From the NCBI RefSeq assembly GCF_041583835.1, contig NZ_JBFHFC010000007.1:80502-144501 (forward strand): a stretch of 64,000 nucleotides of DNA, written 5' to 3'. Origin of the DNA: Thiomicrorhabdus sp041583835 (GTDB taxonomy: Bacteria > Pseudomonadota > Gammaproteobacteria > Thiomicrospirales > Thiomicrospiraceae). The notes beneath the pieces are model-generated. The model was not told the DNA's origin. It was given only the letters and a program-made list of their open reading frames with translations, and did no database searches. The position numbers and the translations under genes are program-made. Position 1 is the first letter of the stretch, and every line of letters starts with the position of its first letter. This document shows positions 29,978-38,723 of this stretch, in pieces.

Positions 29978-30772
29978 TCATCGCACCGGATAGTTGCCTC
30001 GGGCGATCAAACCACCGTCGACCGTAAGTACGGACCCCGTCATCCAGCCTGCCGCATCGGAAAGCAGGTAAGCCGTCGCCTCACCCATCTCCTCGGTCGT
30101 ACCGTAACGCCCGGCCGGCATTCGTTCACACCATTTCCGAGTCATTTCCGGCGTCGTTAAAATCGACTCGGTACGTTCAACCGGAACAACGCCCGGTGCC
30201 AAACCGTTGACACGTATTCCGTACTGGCCCCACTCAGCCGCCTGAACTTTGGTAATTGCATCCAACCCGGCCTTGGAAGCGGCATAAGCCGAAAACCACT
30301 CACAGGTGGCTTGGCCGTGAATACTGCTGTTATTAACAATTGCGCCCGGCTGCCCGGCGGCCATACACGCCTGGGCAAACGCGGTACTTAACTGGTAAGG
30401 TGCTTGCAGATTCACTGTCAAAGTATCGGCAAATTGCCGTCCGAACGGATCGTCGACAGAAGTGCTTTTGGTCACGATTCCGGCATTATTGACCAAACCG
30501 TCCAAACCGTTGAAGACCGCCCAAGCCTGCTTAAAAAATTCGGACAATCCTTCTAAATTTCGAAAATCGCACTGAACTATTTCCGCCGCGCCCCCCAAAG
30601 CCAAAACATCGGAAAAGGTTTTCTGAATTCCCTTTGAATTAGCATTGTAATGCAACACCAAACGACACCCTTTACGAGCCAGTACTTTTGCCATCCCGGC
30701 ACCGATACCGCTGGACGCGCCGGTGATTAAAATGCGTTTGTTTTTCAAACCTTCCATTTTACTTTGCCCCAT
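29978..30772 (-). CDS. Short-chain dehydrogenase/reductase, substrate unknown
   Basis: 264 residues of classical SDR type: cofactor motif TGASSGIG (17-24), NNAG (95-98), catalytic Ser at 149/150, Tyr163 and Lys167 (YAASK), and a closing GSVLTVDGG segment. The absence of an acidic residue at the end of beta-2 (LVLHYNANS) leans to NADPH, but this is weak. It lies 50 bases after murG with no terminator between, so it rides at the end of the dcw operon. Family resemblance is to FabG-like and sugar dehydrogenases; I would not name a reaction. Confidence 0.85.
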   Translation of the reverse strand: MGQSKMEGLKNKRILITGASSGIGAGMAKVLARKGCRLVLHYNANSKGIQKTFSDVLALGGAAEIVQCDFRNLEGLSEFFKQAWAVFNGLDGLVNNAGIVTKSTSVDDPFGRQFADTLTVNLQAPYQLSTAFAQACMAAGQPGAIVNNSSIHGQATCEWFSAYAASKAGLDAITKVQAAEWGQYGIRVNGLAPGVVPVERTESILTTPEMTRKWCERMPAGRYGTTEEMGEATAYLLSDAAGWMTGSVLTVDGGLIARGNYPVR

Positions 30773-30822
30773 TGGTTAATTCGCGCCCGGCGTGAGATCG
30801 ATTCCGCGGTTTCGATGAAATT

Positions 30823-31902
30823 CTAACGTCCGGCGATCAAGGCCATCAAAATCCGTGTAATTTTTTCCGTCGCCTGCGTATGCGCGCCGCCACGAATCGC
30901 CATTGAGGCCGAAACCCGCTTATCCGAATGACCACACCATTCTCTTAAAACTTCTGCCAAACGCTCGGGCGTCAATTCCGACTGCTGAATGACAACACCG
31001 CCGCCCAAGTCCACCAACGCCTGTGCGTTAGCGGTCTGATGATCGTCCACGGCATGCGGATACGGCACCATAATCGCGGGCCGTGCGGTCGCCATCAACT
31101 CACTGACGGTTAAAGCACCGGAACGGCTTAGCACCATATCTGCAGACGCATAAGCTTGATTCATATCGTGAATAAACGGTACCACTTCCGCTTCGACGCC
31201 GGCCATTTGATAAGCTTTTTGCGCCTCTTGCAATGTCTTCTTCCCCGTCTGGTGCGTCACTGTCGGCCGCGTTTCTTCGCTCAGCAACGCCAATGCTTTC
31301 GGCAGGGTTTCGTTCAATGCCAAAGCGCCGCGACTTCCGCCCAATACCAATAGATGACACTGTGCTTTCGGCTTGACGACTTCGATGTCCTCCAACCCCT
31401 CTCTAACCGGATTGCCGATGGTTTCGACATGCTCACCGCGTAATACCGTTTGCGGAAAAGCGGCAATCACTTTGTCGGCCAATGGCGTCAGTAACTTATT
31501 GGTCATTCCCGGAATCGCATTTTGCTCATGCAGCACCAATTTAATCCCCAAAGACTTGGCTGCCAAACCGCCCGGGCCGCAAACGAAACCACCCATACCC
31601 AAGACCAGATCGGGCTTTTGACGACGCATGATTCGACGTGCCTGCCACCAAGCTCGAGTCACATTGATCGGCGCTTTTAACCAACCAATCAAGCCGTTGC
31701 CTCGTAGCCCTTTAATGGAAATCGTATCGAATGGGATGCCGGCCTGAACCACCCACTCAGCCTCCATTCCGCCTTCGGTTCCCAACCAACAGACTTCCAC
31801 CCCTTGCTGCTGCAAGGCATGGGCAATTGCGATACCGGGAAACACATGACCGCCGGTACCGCCAGCCATAATCAATACCTTATTCATCTTTGCGGCACTC
31901 AC
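30823..31902 (-). CDS. murG: Undecaprenyl-PP-MurNAc-pentapeptide GlcNAc transferase
   Basis: Peripheral inner-membrane glycosyltransferase that converts lipid I to lipid II. The 359-residue protein has the G-loops MAGGTGGHVFPG and GMGGFVCGPGG, LHEQNAIPGMTN, and VLGGSRGA plus the acceptor SGALTVSELMA. The start is a GTG overlapping the ftsW stop (GTGA) with AAGGAG 7 bases upstream; an ATG five codons later is the alternative. It is followed by the SDR gene rather than murC. Confidence 0.96.
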   Translation of the reverse strand: MSAAKMNKVLIMAGGTGGHVFPGIAIAHALQQQGVEVCWLGTEGGMEAEWVVQAGIPFDTISIKGLRGNGLIGWLKAPINVTRAWWQARRIMRRQKPDLVLGMGGFVCGPGGLAAKSLGIKLVLHEQNAIPGMTNKLLTPLADKVIAAFPQTVLRGEHVETIGNPVREGLEDIEVVKPKAQCHLLVLGGSRGALALNETLPKALALLSEETRPTVTHQTGKKTLQEAQKAYQMAGVEAEVVPFIHDMNQAYASADMVLSRSGALTVSELMATARPAIMVPYPHAVDDHQTANAQALVDLGGGVVIQQSELTPERLAEVLREWCGHSDKRVSASMAIRGGAHTQATEKITRILMALIAGR

Positions 31903-33074
31903 GACGACTCCTTGTCATCCGAATTCGTTTGAGCAGATTTTTCAGCCGGTAATGCACGCCGAGTTTCGTAATCCACCCTAAACACCAACGCCATTGCCGA
32001 AATCAATAATAAAACACTGCTCCCACCGTAACTCATAAACGGCAAAGTCAGCCCTTTAGTCGGGAAGGCGCCGAGGTTTACCCCCATATTGATCATCGCC
32101 TGCAAAATAATCCAAATCCCAATACCGTAAGCGATCATACCGCCGAAGAAGTTGTCTTTATCCAATGCTTTACGACCGATACGAAACAGTCGAAAGAGAA
32201 TGAAAAGATAAAGTGTAATGAGGAAAGCGACGCCGAGCAGACCGAACTCTTCGGCATAGATTGAGAACAGAAAATCCGTATGCGCATCCGGCAGGAAAAG
32301 CAACTTCTGGACACTACCGCCCAAACCGACACCGGTCCATTCACCACGACCTAAAGCGATTAATGCCTGAGTTAATTGATAACCGCTGCCGAAGGGATCC
32401 TGCCAAGGATCCAAAAAGCTACTGACACGTGCCATTCGGTAAGGCGAAATGATAACCAACACGGCCAACAAACTGGCCATCGGCAATACCGTCAACACAA
32501 AGTAACGCCACGGCGCGCCGGCAATCAGCAGCATGCCGGTGATCATCACTGCGATAACAAAGGTACTGCCGTAATCGGGTTCCATCAGCAATAAAATCGC
32601 CATAATCCCGAATGGTAAGGCCAGACGGATAACCGCTTCGAAACTCTCTTTAACTGCGGAAGCATGGCGATTCAAATACCCCGCCATAAACACCACAATC
32701 ACCAATTTCATAAATTCGGAAGGCTGGAAATTCATAATCACCAACGGCAACCAACGTTTACTACCGTTAATCTCGCGACCGAAAACCAGCACCATCACCA
32801 ATAATAGCAAGGCAAACAGAAATAATTTTCCGCGGTGTTTTTCCCAGAAGGAAAGCGGTACCTGAAATAGTATATAGGCGGCGCTCAGTCCAAGCCCCAT
32901 CGAGATGAACTGGCGTATGAAATAGTGACTGGTATCACCGAAGCGCTTTTCACTGATTGCGACGGAACTGGAAGCCACCATTGTCAAACCGATCACAGCC
33001 AGGGTAATCAACAACCCTAATAGCCAAAAATCAACCGGCCATTGCTGACTGCGTTCACGCCACCGTTGCAACAT
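31899..33074 (-). CDS. ftsW: Septal peptidoglycan glycosyltransferase FtsW
   Basis: SEDS-family polymerase that works with FtsI at the septum. The 391-residue protein has about ten membrane segments, with SEDS motifs near WLPLVIMNFQPSEFMKL and PTKGLTLPFMSYGGSSVL. AGGAG precedes the ATG, which lies 2 bases after the murD stop. Confidence 0.96.
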   Translation of the reverse strand: MLQRWRERSQQWPVDFWLLGLLITLAVIGLTMVASSSVAISEKRFGDTSHYFIRQFISMGLGLSAAYILFQVPLSFWEKHRGKLFLFALLLLVMVLVFGREINGSKRWLPLVIMNFQPSEFMKLVIVVFMAGYLNRHASAVKESFEAVIRLALPFGIMAILLLMEPDYGSTFVIAVMITGMLLIAGAPWRYFVLTVLPMASLLAVLVIISPYRMARVSSFLDPWQDPFGSGYQLTQALIALGRGEWTGVGLGGSVQKLLFLPDAHTDFLFSIYAEEFGLLGVAFLITLYLFILFRLFRIGRKALDKDNFFGGMIAYGIGIWIILQAMINMGVNLGAFPTKGLTLPFMSYGGSSVLLLISAMALVFRVDYETRRALPAEKSAQTNSDDKESS

Positions 33075-33076
33075 GC

Positions 33077-34429
33077 TTAAGCCTGCTCCTGTGAAGCGAT
33101 CAGCTCGCCCACATAACGCTCAAACGCCAAACCGCGCTCGACATAATTCGCAAACTGATCGAAACTGGCGCAAGCAGGTGAAAGTAAGACACAATCATAA
33201 GGTTGTGCGATCTGTCCCGCCAGTTCCACCGCTTCTTTCAAAGTCGAAACCAAGCGGACTTTTTCATTAGGCAGCACTTCGGCAATCTGATCACGGTCGC
33301 GCCCGAACAAAATGACCTCTCGGCAATATTGATGTACCCCCGGTTGCAACGGACTGAAATCGGCTTCTTTACCGACGCCGCCTGCGAGAAGAATCACCTT
33401 ACCGTTATGCTGGTATGCCTGCTGCCCGATACTCTCGATAGCCGTCAAAGTCGCGCCGACATTGGTTCCCTTAGAGTCGTTGATCCATTCGACGTCACGG
33501 AAATTAACCACTAGCTGAGTACGGTGTGGTAACCCCTTAAATTCCTTCAAAACGTCTCGAAACACCTCAACCGGCAAATTAAACGGCTGACACAACGCAA
33601 TCATCGCCAACGCGTTCAACAGATGATGCTTACCTTGCAACGCCATCTCTTCGACTTTCACCAATGGCGTCTCGCCGCGAGCCAGCCAGGCCTGTCCGTT
33701 TTCAATTCGGACGCCGTAATCGTTCTCGGATTGAATGAATTCCGGTGAAATTCCGAAATGTACTACCGGACAATGATGAATCACACCCTGTTCGCTGAAA
33801 CCTTCCGGCAATACGGCAAGTTCGGTGGTTTCAAACAACTTGGTTTTAGCCTGGATATAGTCCTCCAATCCATCGTAACGATCCATGTGGTCTTCGGAAA
33901 TATTCAACACCGTCGAAGCAACGGTTTGCAAGGAATAGGTCGTCTCAAGTTGAAAACTGGAAAGCTCCAGAACGTAAAGATCATATTCGTTCTCGTCCAT
34001 CAATAGATCCAGAACCGGTTCGCCCAGGTTACCGCCCACAGCCACCTTATAACCGCCCGCTTGCAACGCCTGACCGGTCAAGGTCGTAACCGTACTTTTG
34101 CCGTTAGAACCGGTAATCCCGACAACCGGTACACTGACCACTCGTGCAAACAACTCCACATCGCCGATCACTTGTTTGCCGATTTTTCGCAAATTACTGA
34201 CCCACGGCTCGGACTGACCGATACCCGGACTCAAAATGATCGTATCAAACTGTCCGATCCATGAGGTCGGTAAATTGCCCGTGGCGAATTCCACTTCGGG
34301 AAACTGTCGGGCCAACTTGGACACATCCAATTCTTCCCGGGTATCGTAAGCAAAACATTGCTCACCCTGCGCCTGAAAATATCTTAAAACCGACTGTCCG
34401 GTAATGCCTAAACCAGCGACTAAATACAT
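33077..34429 (-). CDS. murD: UDP-MurNAc-L-Ala--D-glutamate ligase
   Basis: Adds D-glutamate to the peptidoglycan precursor. 450 residues with the Rossmann start VAGLGITGQSVLRYF, P-loop GITGSNGKSTVTTL, ELSSFQLE, NISEDHMDRYD, and INDSKGTNVGAT. It sits between mraY and ftsW as in the standard dcw order. Confidence 0.97.
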   Translation of the reverse strand: MYLVAGLGITGQSVLRYFQAQGEQCFAYDTREELDVSKLARQFPEVEFATGNLPTSWIGQFDTIILSPGIGQSEPWVSNLRKIGKQVIGDVELFARVVSVPVVGITGSNGKSTVTTLTGQALQAGGYKVAVGGNLGEPVLDLLMDENEYDLYVLELSSFQLETTYSLQTVASTVLNISEDHMDRYDGLEDYIQAKTKLFETTELAVLPEGFSEQGVIHHCPVVHFGISPEFIQSENDYGVRIENGQAWLARGETPLVKVEEMALQGKHHLLNALAMIALCQPFNLPVEVFRDVLKEFKGLPHRTQLVVNFRDVEWINDSKGTNVGATLTAIESIGQQAYQHNGKVILLAGGVGKEADFSPLQPGVHQYCREVILFGRDRDQIAEVLPNEKVRLVSTLKEAVELAGQIAQPYDCVLLSPACASFDQFANYVERGLAFERYVGELIASQEQA

Positions 34430-34500
34430 CTTTTATCTGTTTTCCTATCTTCTACAAGCCAACTAATCGAATATCTTTGCGACCTTTGTCACCGACATCT

Positions 34501-35583
34501 CTATCGAATTTTCAAACTGGCCAAACCGATTAAAACCAAAATAATGGTAATAACCCAAAAACGCACAATCACTTGAGATTCGTGCCAACCTTTTTGTTCA
34601 AAATGATGATGTAACGGCGCCATCAAGAAAATACGCTTGCCGCGTAACTTGAAAGACCCTACCTGCAAAATCACCGACAGCGTTTCCGCCACGAAAATCC
34701 CACCCATGACAAACAGCACCAACTCCTGTTTAACCGCAATCGCCATCCCGCCTAAAGCGGCGCCGATCGCCAAGGAACCTACATCCCCCATAAACACCTG
34801 TGCCGGGTGAGCATTAAACCACAGGAAACCTAATCCGGCGCCAACCAACGCCGCGGCCAGAATCGTTAATTCACCCACTCCCGGAATATAGGGAATGTTC
34901 AAATAATCCGCAAAATAAACATGCCCCGATAGATAGGCAAAGACCCCTAGCGCCCCGGAAATCATGACGGTCGGCATAATCGCCAAACCATCCAAACCGT
35001 CCGTCAGGTTCACCGCATTAGAGGTTCCTACAATCACAAAATAACTTAAAAGAATCGTCCAGGCACCCAGTTCGATGACCGTGTCTTTCATATACGGAAT
35101 CAACAACTGGGTTTCAGCCGGCACCGTCGCCAAACTGAATAACGTATAAGCGGTAATCAAACCGATAATCGATTGCCATAGATATTTAGTACGGGCACGC
35201 ATACCGTTCGGGTCTTTGTAGACCACTTTCTTGTAATCGTCGATAAAACCGATCACACCGAATCCCAACATAGAGAACGTCACCACTAGTAAATAATGGT
35301 TAGATAAATTACCCCACATCAATACCGACAATGAAATCGAGAACAAAATCATGGTCCCGCCCATCGTCGGCGTACCGGATTTAATCAAGTGCGTTTGCGG
35401 ACCGTCCAGACGAATACTCTGACCGACCTTCAAACGGGTCAACCAGCGGATGAGGCTCGGGCCGATCAAAAATGAAATCACCAGTGCCGTCAACACGCTC
35501 ATAATCGCGCGCATGGTTATGTAACTGAATACACCAAATCCTGAAATGTATTGTTGGAGGTATTCGGTTAAATAGATCAACAT
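34501..35583 (-). CDS. mraY: Phospho-MurNAc-pentapeptide translocase
   Basis: Ten-segment inner-membrane enzyme that transfers phospho-MurNAc-pentapeptide to undecaprenyl phosphate (lipid I). 360 residues, with GTPTMGG, the magnesium aspartates in GFIDDYKK and NLTDGLDGLA, and the HHHFE loop in APLHHHFEQKGW. AAGGAT precedes the ATG. Confidence 0.97.
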   Translation of the reverse strand: MLIYLTEYLQQYISGFGVFSYITMRAIMSVLTALVISFLIGPSLIRWLTRLKVGQSIRLDGPQTHLIKSGTPTMGGTMILFSISLSVLMWGNLSNHYLLVVTFSMLGFGVIGFIDDYKKVVYKDPNGMRARTKYLWQSIIGLITAYTLFSLATVPAETQLLIPYMKDTVIELGAWTILLSYFVIVGTSNAVNLTDGLDGLAIMPTVMISGALGVFAYLSGHVYFADYLNIPYIPGVGELTILAAALVGAGLGFLWFNAHPAQVFMGDVGSLAIGAALGGMAIAVKQELVLFVMGGIFVAETLSVILQVGSFKLRGKRIFLMAPLHHHFEQKGWHESQVIVRFWVITIILVLIGLASLKIR

Positions 35584-35622
35584 GAGATATCCTTCGGTGT
35601 TTTCATTCTGTTTGTATTTTTG

Positions 35623-37116
35623 TTATTCATTATGATTTTTCACGCTGTCCAGCGACTGTAAAACTCCCTGAACAACTTTTTCCATCCTCGCGCTTCGCGA
35701 TCCTTTCACCAAGACATTTTGCAACGTCTGATTATGGATGTCGGCCGTCACCGCTTCCGTCATCGATTCATGATTCTCAAACCAGTTTGCACCCTCTCCG
35801 AAAATATCCGGCATGACTCTGGCCGCCTCACCCAATACATACAAACGCTTTATTCCTTTTTGAAAAGCGTAGGCTGCAACCTCTTCATGCGCTTGCCGGG
35901 TAGTCTCTCCAAGCTCCGCCATAGCCCCGAAACACAAAACGGAAGCACCCGGTAACGCCGCCAAAGTATCAATCGCAGCCTTGACCGATTCCGGGTTGGC
36001 ATTATAACTGTCATCGATCAACCAACCTTGGCCAATTTTAGTTTTTTGTAACCTGCCGGACACGCCATTGAAGTTGATCAAACCCGGACGAATTTCTTCC
36101 CAATTCAATCCGGCGGCTAAACCAACCGCTACGCAAGCTGCTGCATTCATGGCATTATGTTTGCCCATAACCGTCATGCTGACGGCGTGAGTTTGACCGC
36201 CTATTACTAATTCGAATTCGATCATTCCGTCCGCACTGGAAAAGTTCTGTAAACGTACATCGGCTTGTAGCGCTTCTCCGAAACGGCGGACATCTTTAAT
36301 ACCCAAATCCTGTAGGCTCGCCTGCCAATATTCGTATCCCGGAGAATCGGTATTGATTACCGCCGTTCCCGGTGAATGCAAACGGTTCAACCCCAAAAAG
36401 ATTTCGCCTTTGGTCTCAATCACGCCTTGCAGACTACCGAAGCCTTCCAAGTGTGCTCCCGAAGCATTATTCAGCAGTGCAATATCCGGCTCGGCCATCA
36501 AGGTTAAATACTCGATCTCTTTCGGATGATTCGCGCCCATTTCAATGATGGCGTATTCGTGCCCGGGTCTTAAATTCAATAAAGTGCGCGGCACACCGTA
36601 ATCGTTATTCAGATTTCCTTCGGTCGCCAACGTACGGCCGATTTGAGAAAACAAACTCAGTAAAATCGACTTAGTCGTGGTTTTACCGTTACTACCTGTT
36701 ACCGCAATCAATTTCTTAACCGGCATTTGTCGGCGATGCCACTGTGCGAATTTGCCTAGTGCAATCCGTGTATCTTCAACCAAAACACCCGGAACCGGAC
36801 AGGCCACTTCGCTCGACACCAAAACCGCAACCGCGCCTTGCTTAACCGCTTCGGCAACGAAATTATGACCGTCGAAGTTTTCTCCCTTGAGGGCAATGTA
36901 CAGCGCACCCGGTTGCAAAGTACGCGTATCGGTACTGATGCTATCGAAATATATCTCTTCATCCGCAACCAATGAACTTAACCATTCGCCGTCAACGCTT
37001 TCGGCCAGATCGCTTAATGTCCAATAAAATGTCTGCTCTTGCATAGGCTCTTGCTTCACATTAATTTGTCGTTGCAGGCAATCAACCATCTCTTGCGGAT
37101 TGAACGCCTGCCTCAT
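35623..37116 (-). CDS. murF: UDP-MurNAc-tripeptide--D-Ala-D-Ala ligase
   Basis: Adds the D-Ala-D-Ala dipeptide to complete the pentapeptide precursor. P-loop VTGSNGKTTTKS, EMGANHPKEIEYL, and IDDSYNANPESVKAA are present. The frame opens further upstream (37158). I use the ATG at 37116, which overlaps the murE stop as ATGA. An ATG at 37044 would give a more typical MurF N-terminus (QEQTFYWTLSDLAESVDG), so about 24 leading residues may not be real. Confidence 0.94.
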   Translation of the reverse strand: MRQAFNPQEMVDCLQRQINVKQEPMQEQTFYWTLSDLAESVDGEWLSSLVADEEIYFDSISTDTRTLQPGALYIALKGENFDGHNFVAEAVKQGAVAVLVSSEVACPVPGVLVEDTRIALGKFAQWHRRQMPVKKLIAVTGSNGKTTTKSILLSLFSQIGRTLATEGNLNNDYGVPRTLLNLRPGHEYAIIEMGANHPKEIEYLTLMAEPDIALLNNASGAHLEGFGSLQGVIETKGEIFLGLNRLHSPGTAVINTDSPGYEYWQASLQDLGIKDVRRFGEALQADVRLQNFSSADGMIEFELVIGGQTHAVSMTVMGKHNAMNAAACVAVGLAAGLNWEEIRPGLINFNGVSGRLQKTKIGQGWLIDDSYNANPESVKAAIDTLAALPGASVLCFGAMAELGETTRQAHEEVAAYAFQKGIKRLYVLGEAARVMPDIFGEGANWFENHESMTEAVTADIHNQTLQNVLVKGSRSARMEKVVQGVLQSLDSVKNHNE

Positions 37117-38699
37117 GACGAACCGTTTTCCGAACGTTTCGCCGATTGTTCCATCCACTCCAGCACGGTCTGCTGATCACTGAACGGTTGCTTGATTCCT
37201 TGTATATCCTGATAGGCTTCGTGCCCCTTACCGGCGATCACGATCAAATCTTCCGGTGCCGCAGATTCTAAAGCCCAATGAATCGCTTCTTCTCGATCTT
37301 CAATCACTTTAACCGCTTTCGGCTTCTCAAACCCCGCCAGCGTATCGGCAATGATCTGTTGCGGCGATTCATAGCGAGGGTTATCACTGGTCAACACGAC
37401 CTTATCCGCAAACATTTCTGCCACTTTAGCCATTAACGGCCGCTTACCGCTATCTCGATCGCCGCCACAACCGAATACCACCCACAAACGACCCAATGCC
37501 GTTTCTTCGGACGGTTGAATTTCCAGATGCTGTCTAACCGCCTGCAACACTTGTTGCAAAGCATCGGGCGTATGGGCGAAATCGACGATCACCGCCGGAT
37601 GGCTTGTAACCACTTCCATGCGCCCCTTAACCGCCGACATCTTCGATAAAACCTGACAACTGGCCGCCCAGTCAAATCCGCAGGCCATCATAATTCCGAT
37701 GGCGCACAAAGCGTTCTCGACATTGAAGACACCCATCAAAGGAATATTGGCTTTGCACTCCGCTTTGGCAAAATGCAGATTCAACTTCATACCTTGTGCA
37801 TTCAGTTGCGTTTCTGAGCAGTACAAATGAGGATGACCGTTCTCATCCACTTCTTGAGCGTCGGTACTGTACACCAGGGCATGCGGCAGTTCGCTAATCA
37901 TCTGTTTTCCGACAACGTCATTACCGTTCAACACTTGAAAGCGGCTTTCATATTCGAGGAACAGCTTCGCTTTAGCTTGTTGATAAGCCAATTCGGTTTG
38001 GTGAAAATCCAAATGGTCACGTGTCACCTGAGTCAACGCGACACATTCAAACTTCAATTGATCGATCCTACCGAGCTCAAGCGCGTGGGAAGAAACTTCC
38101 ATCACGGCCCAGTTGGCACCTTGCTGAATAAACTCATGCAACAAACGATGTACCGTCACTACATCAGGGGTCGTATTTAAACTCGTAGCCAAGTCATCCG
38201 CATGCTTTTTAAACAGCCCGTTACCCAAGGTTCCGATTAAAGCAGGCGTCTGCCCCAGGGCCAATAACAACTTAGCCACATAGTGCGCCGTCGATGTCTT
38301 ACCATTCGTACCGGTAATACCAACAACCTTAATATTTTGACTCGGTTGATCGTAAAACCAATCTGCAAAACGACCCAACCGTGCATTCAAATCTTTAACG
38401 ACAATTATCGCTCCGCTAAGATTCTGCCGGTGATACCAAGCCCGTTCGGTTTCCGTTAAAGTGCGATCGGTCAATATGCAGCTGACTCCCGATTCAATTG
38501 CTTGCTGCATAAATTTCAGACCATGCTGAGTGTATCCTTGGATGGCAATAAAACCGTCCGACTTGCCAAGCGTTCGAGAATCCGTCGAAACATTTCTAAC
38601 CTCGATCTTATTGGCATCGCCAACCTCAGTCGAAGATAATATTTCAACCCCCTCTTCACTCAAACCAAAGAAATCATAAATCTGTTGCAAGGTTTTCAT
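37113..38699 (-). CDS. murE: UDP-MurNAc-L-Ala-D-Glu--meso-diaminopimelate ligase
   Basis: Adds the third stem residue of peptidoglycan. P-loop VGITGTNGKTSTAHY and the specificity motif DNPR (in TSDNPRYESP) indicate meso-diaminopimelate as substrate. ATG at 38699 has GAGG upstream; a GTG at 38711 is possible but lacks a site. Its stop overlaps the murF start. Confidence 0.97.
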   Translation of the reverse strand: MKTLQQIYDFFGLSEEGVEILSSTEVGDANKIEVRNVSTDSRTLGKSDGFIAIQGYTQHGLKFMQQAIESGVSCILTDRTLTETERAWYHRQNLSGAIIVVKDLNARLGRFADWFYDQPSQNIKVVGITGTNGKTSTAHYVAKLLLALGQTPALIGTLGNGLFKKHADDLATSLNTTPDVVTVHRLLHEFIQQGANWAVMEVSSHALELGRIDQLKFECVALTQVTRDHLDFHQTELAYQQAKAKLFLEYESRFQVLNGNDVVGKQMISELPHALVYSTDAQEVDENGHPHLYCSETQLNAQGMKLNLHFAKAECKANIPLMGVFNVENALCAIGIMMACGFDWAASCQVLSKMSAVKGRMEVVTSHPAVIVDFAHTPDALQQVLQAVRQHLEIQPSEETALGRLWVVFGCGGDRDSGKRPLMAKVAEMFADKVVLTSDNPRYESPQQIIADTLAGFEKPKAVKVIEDREEAIHWALESAAPEDLIVIAGKGHEAYQDIQGIKQPFSDQQTVLEWMEQSAKRSENGSS

Positions 38700-38723
38700 A
38701 GCTAGCCTCACTGACCTTAAACC

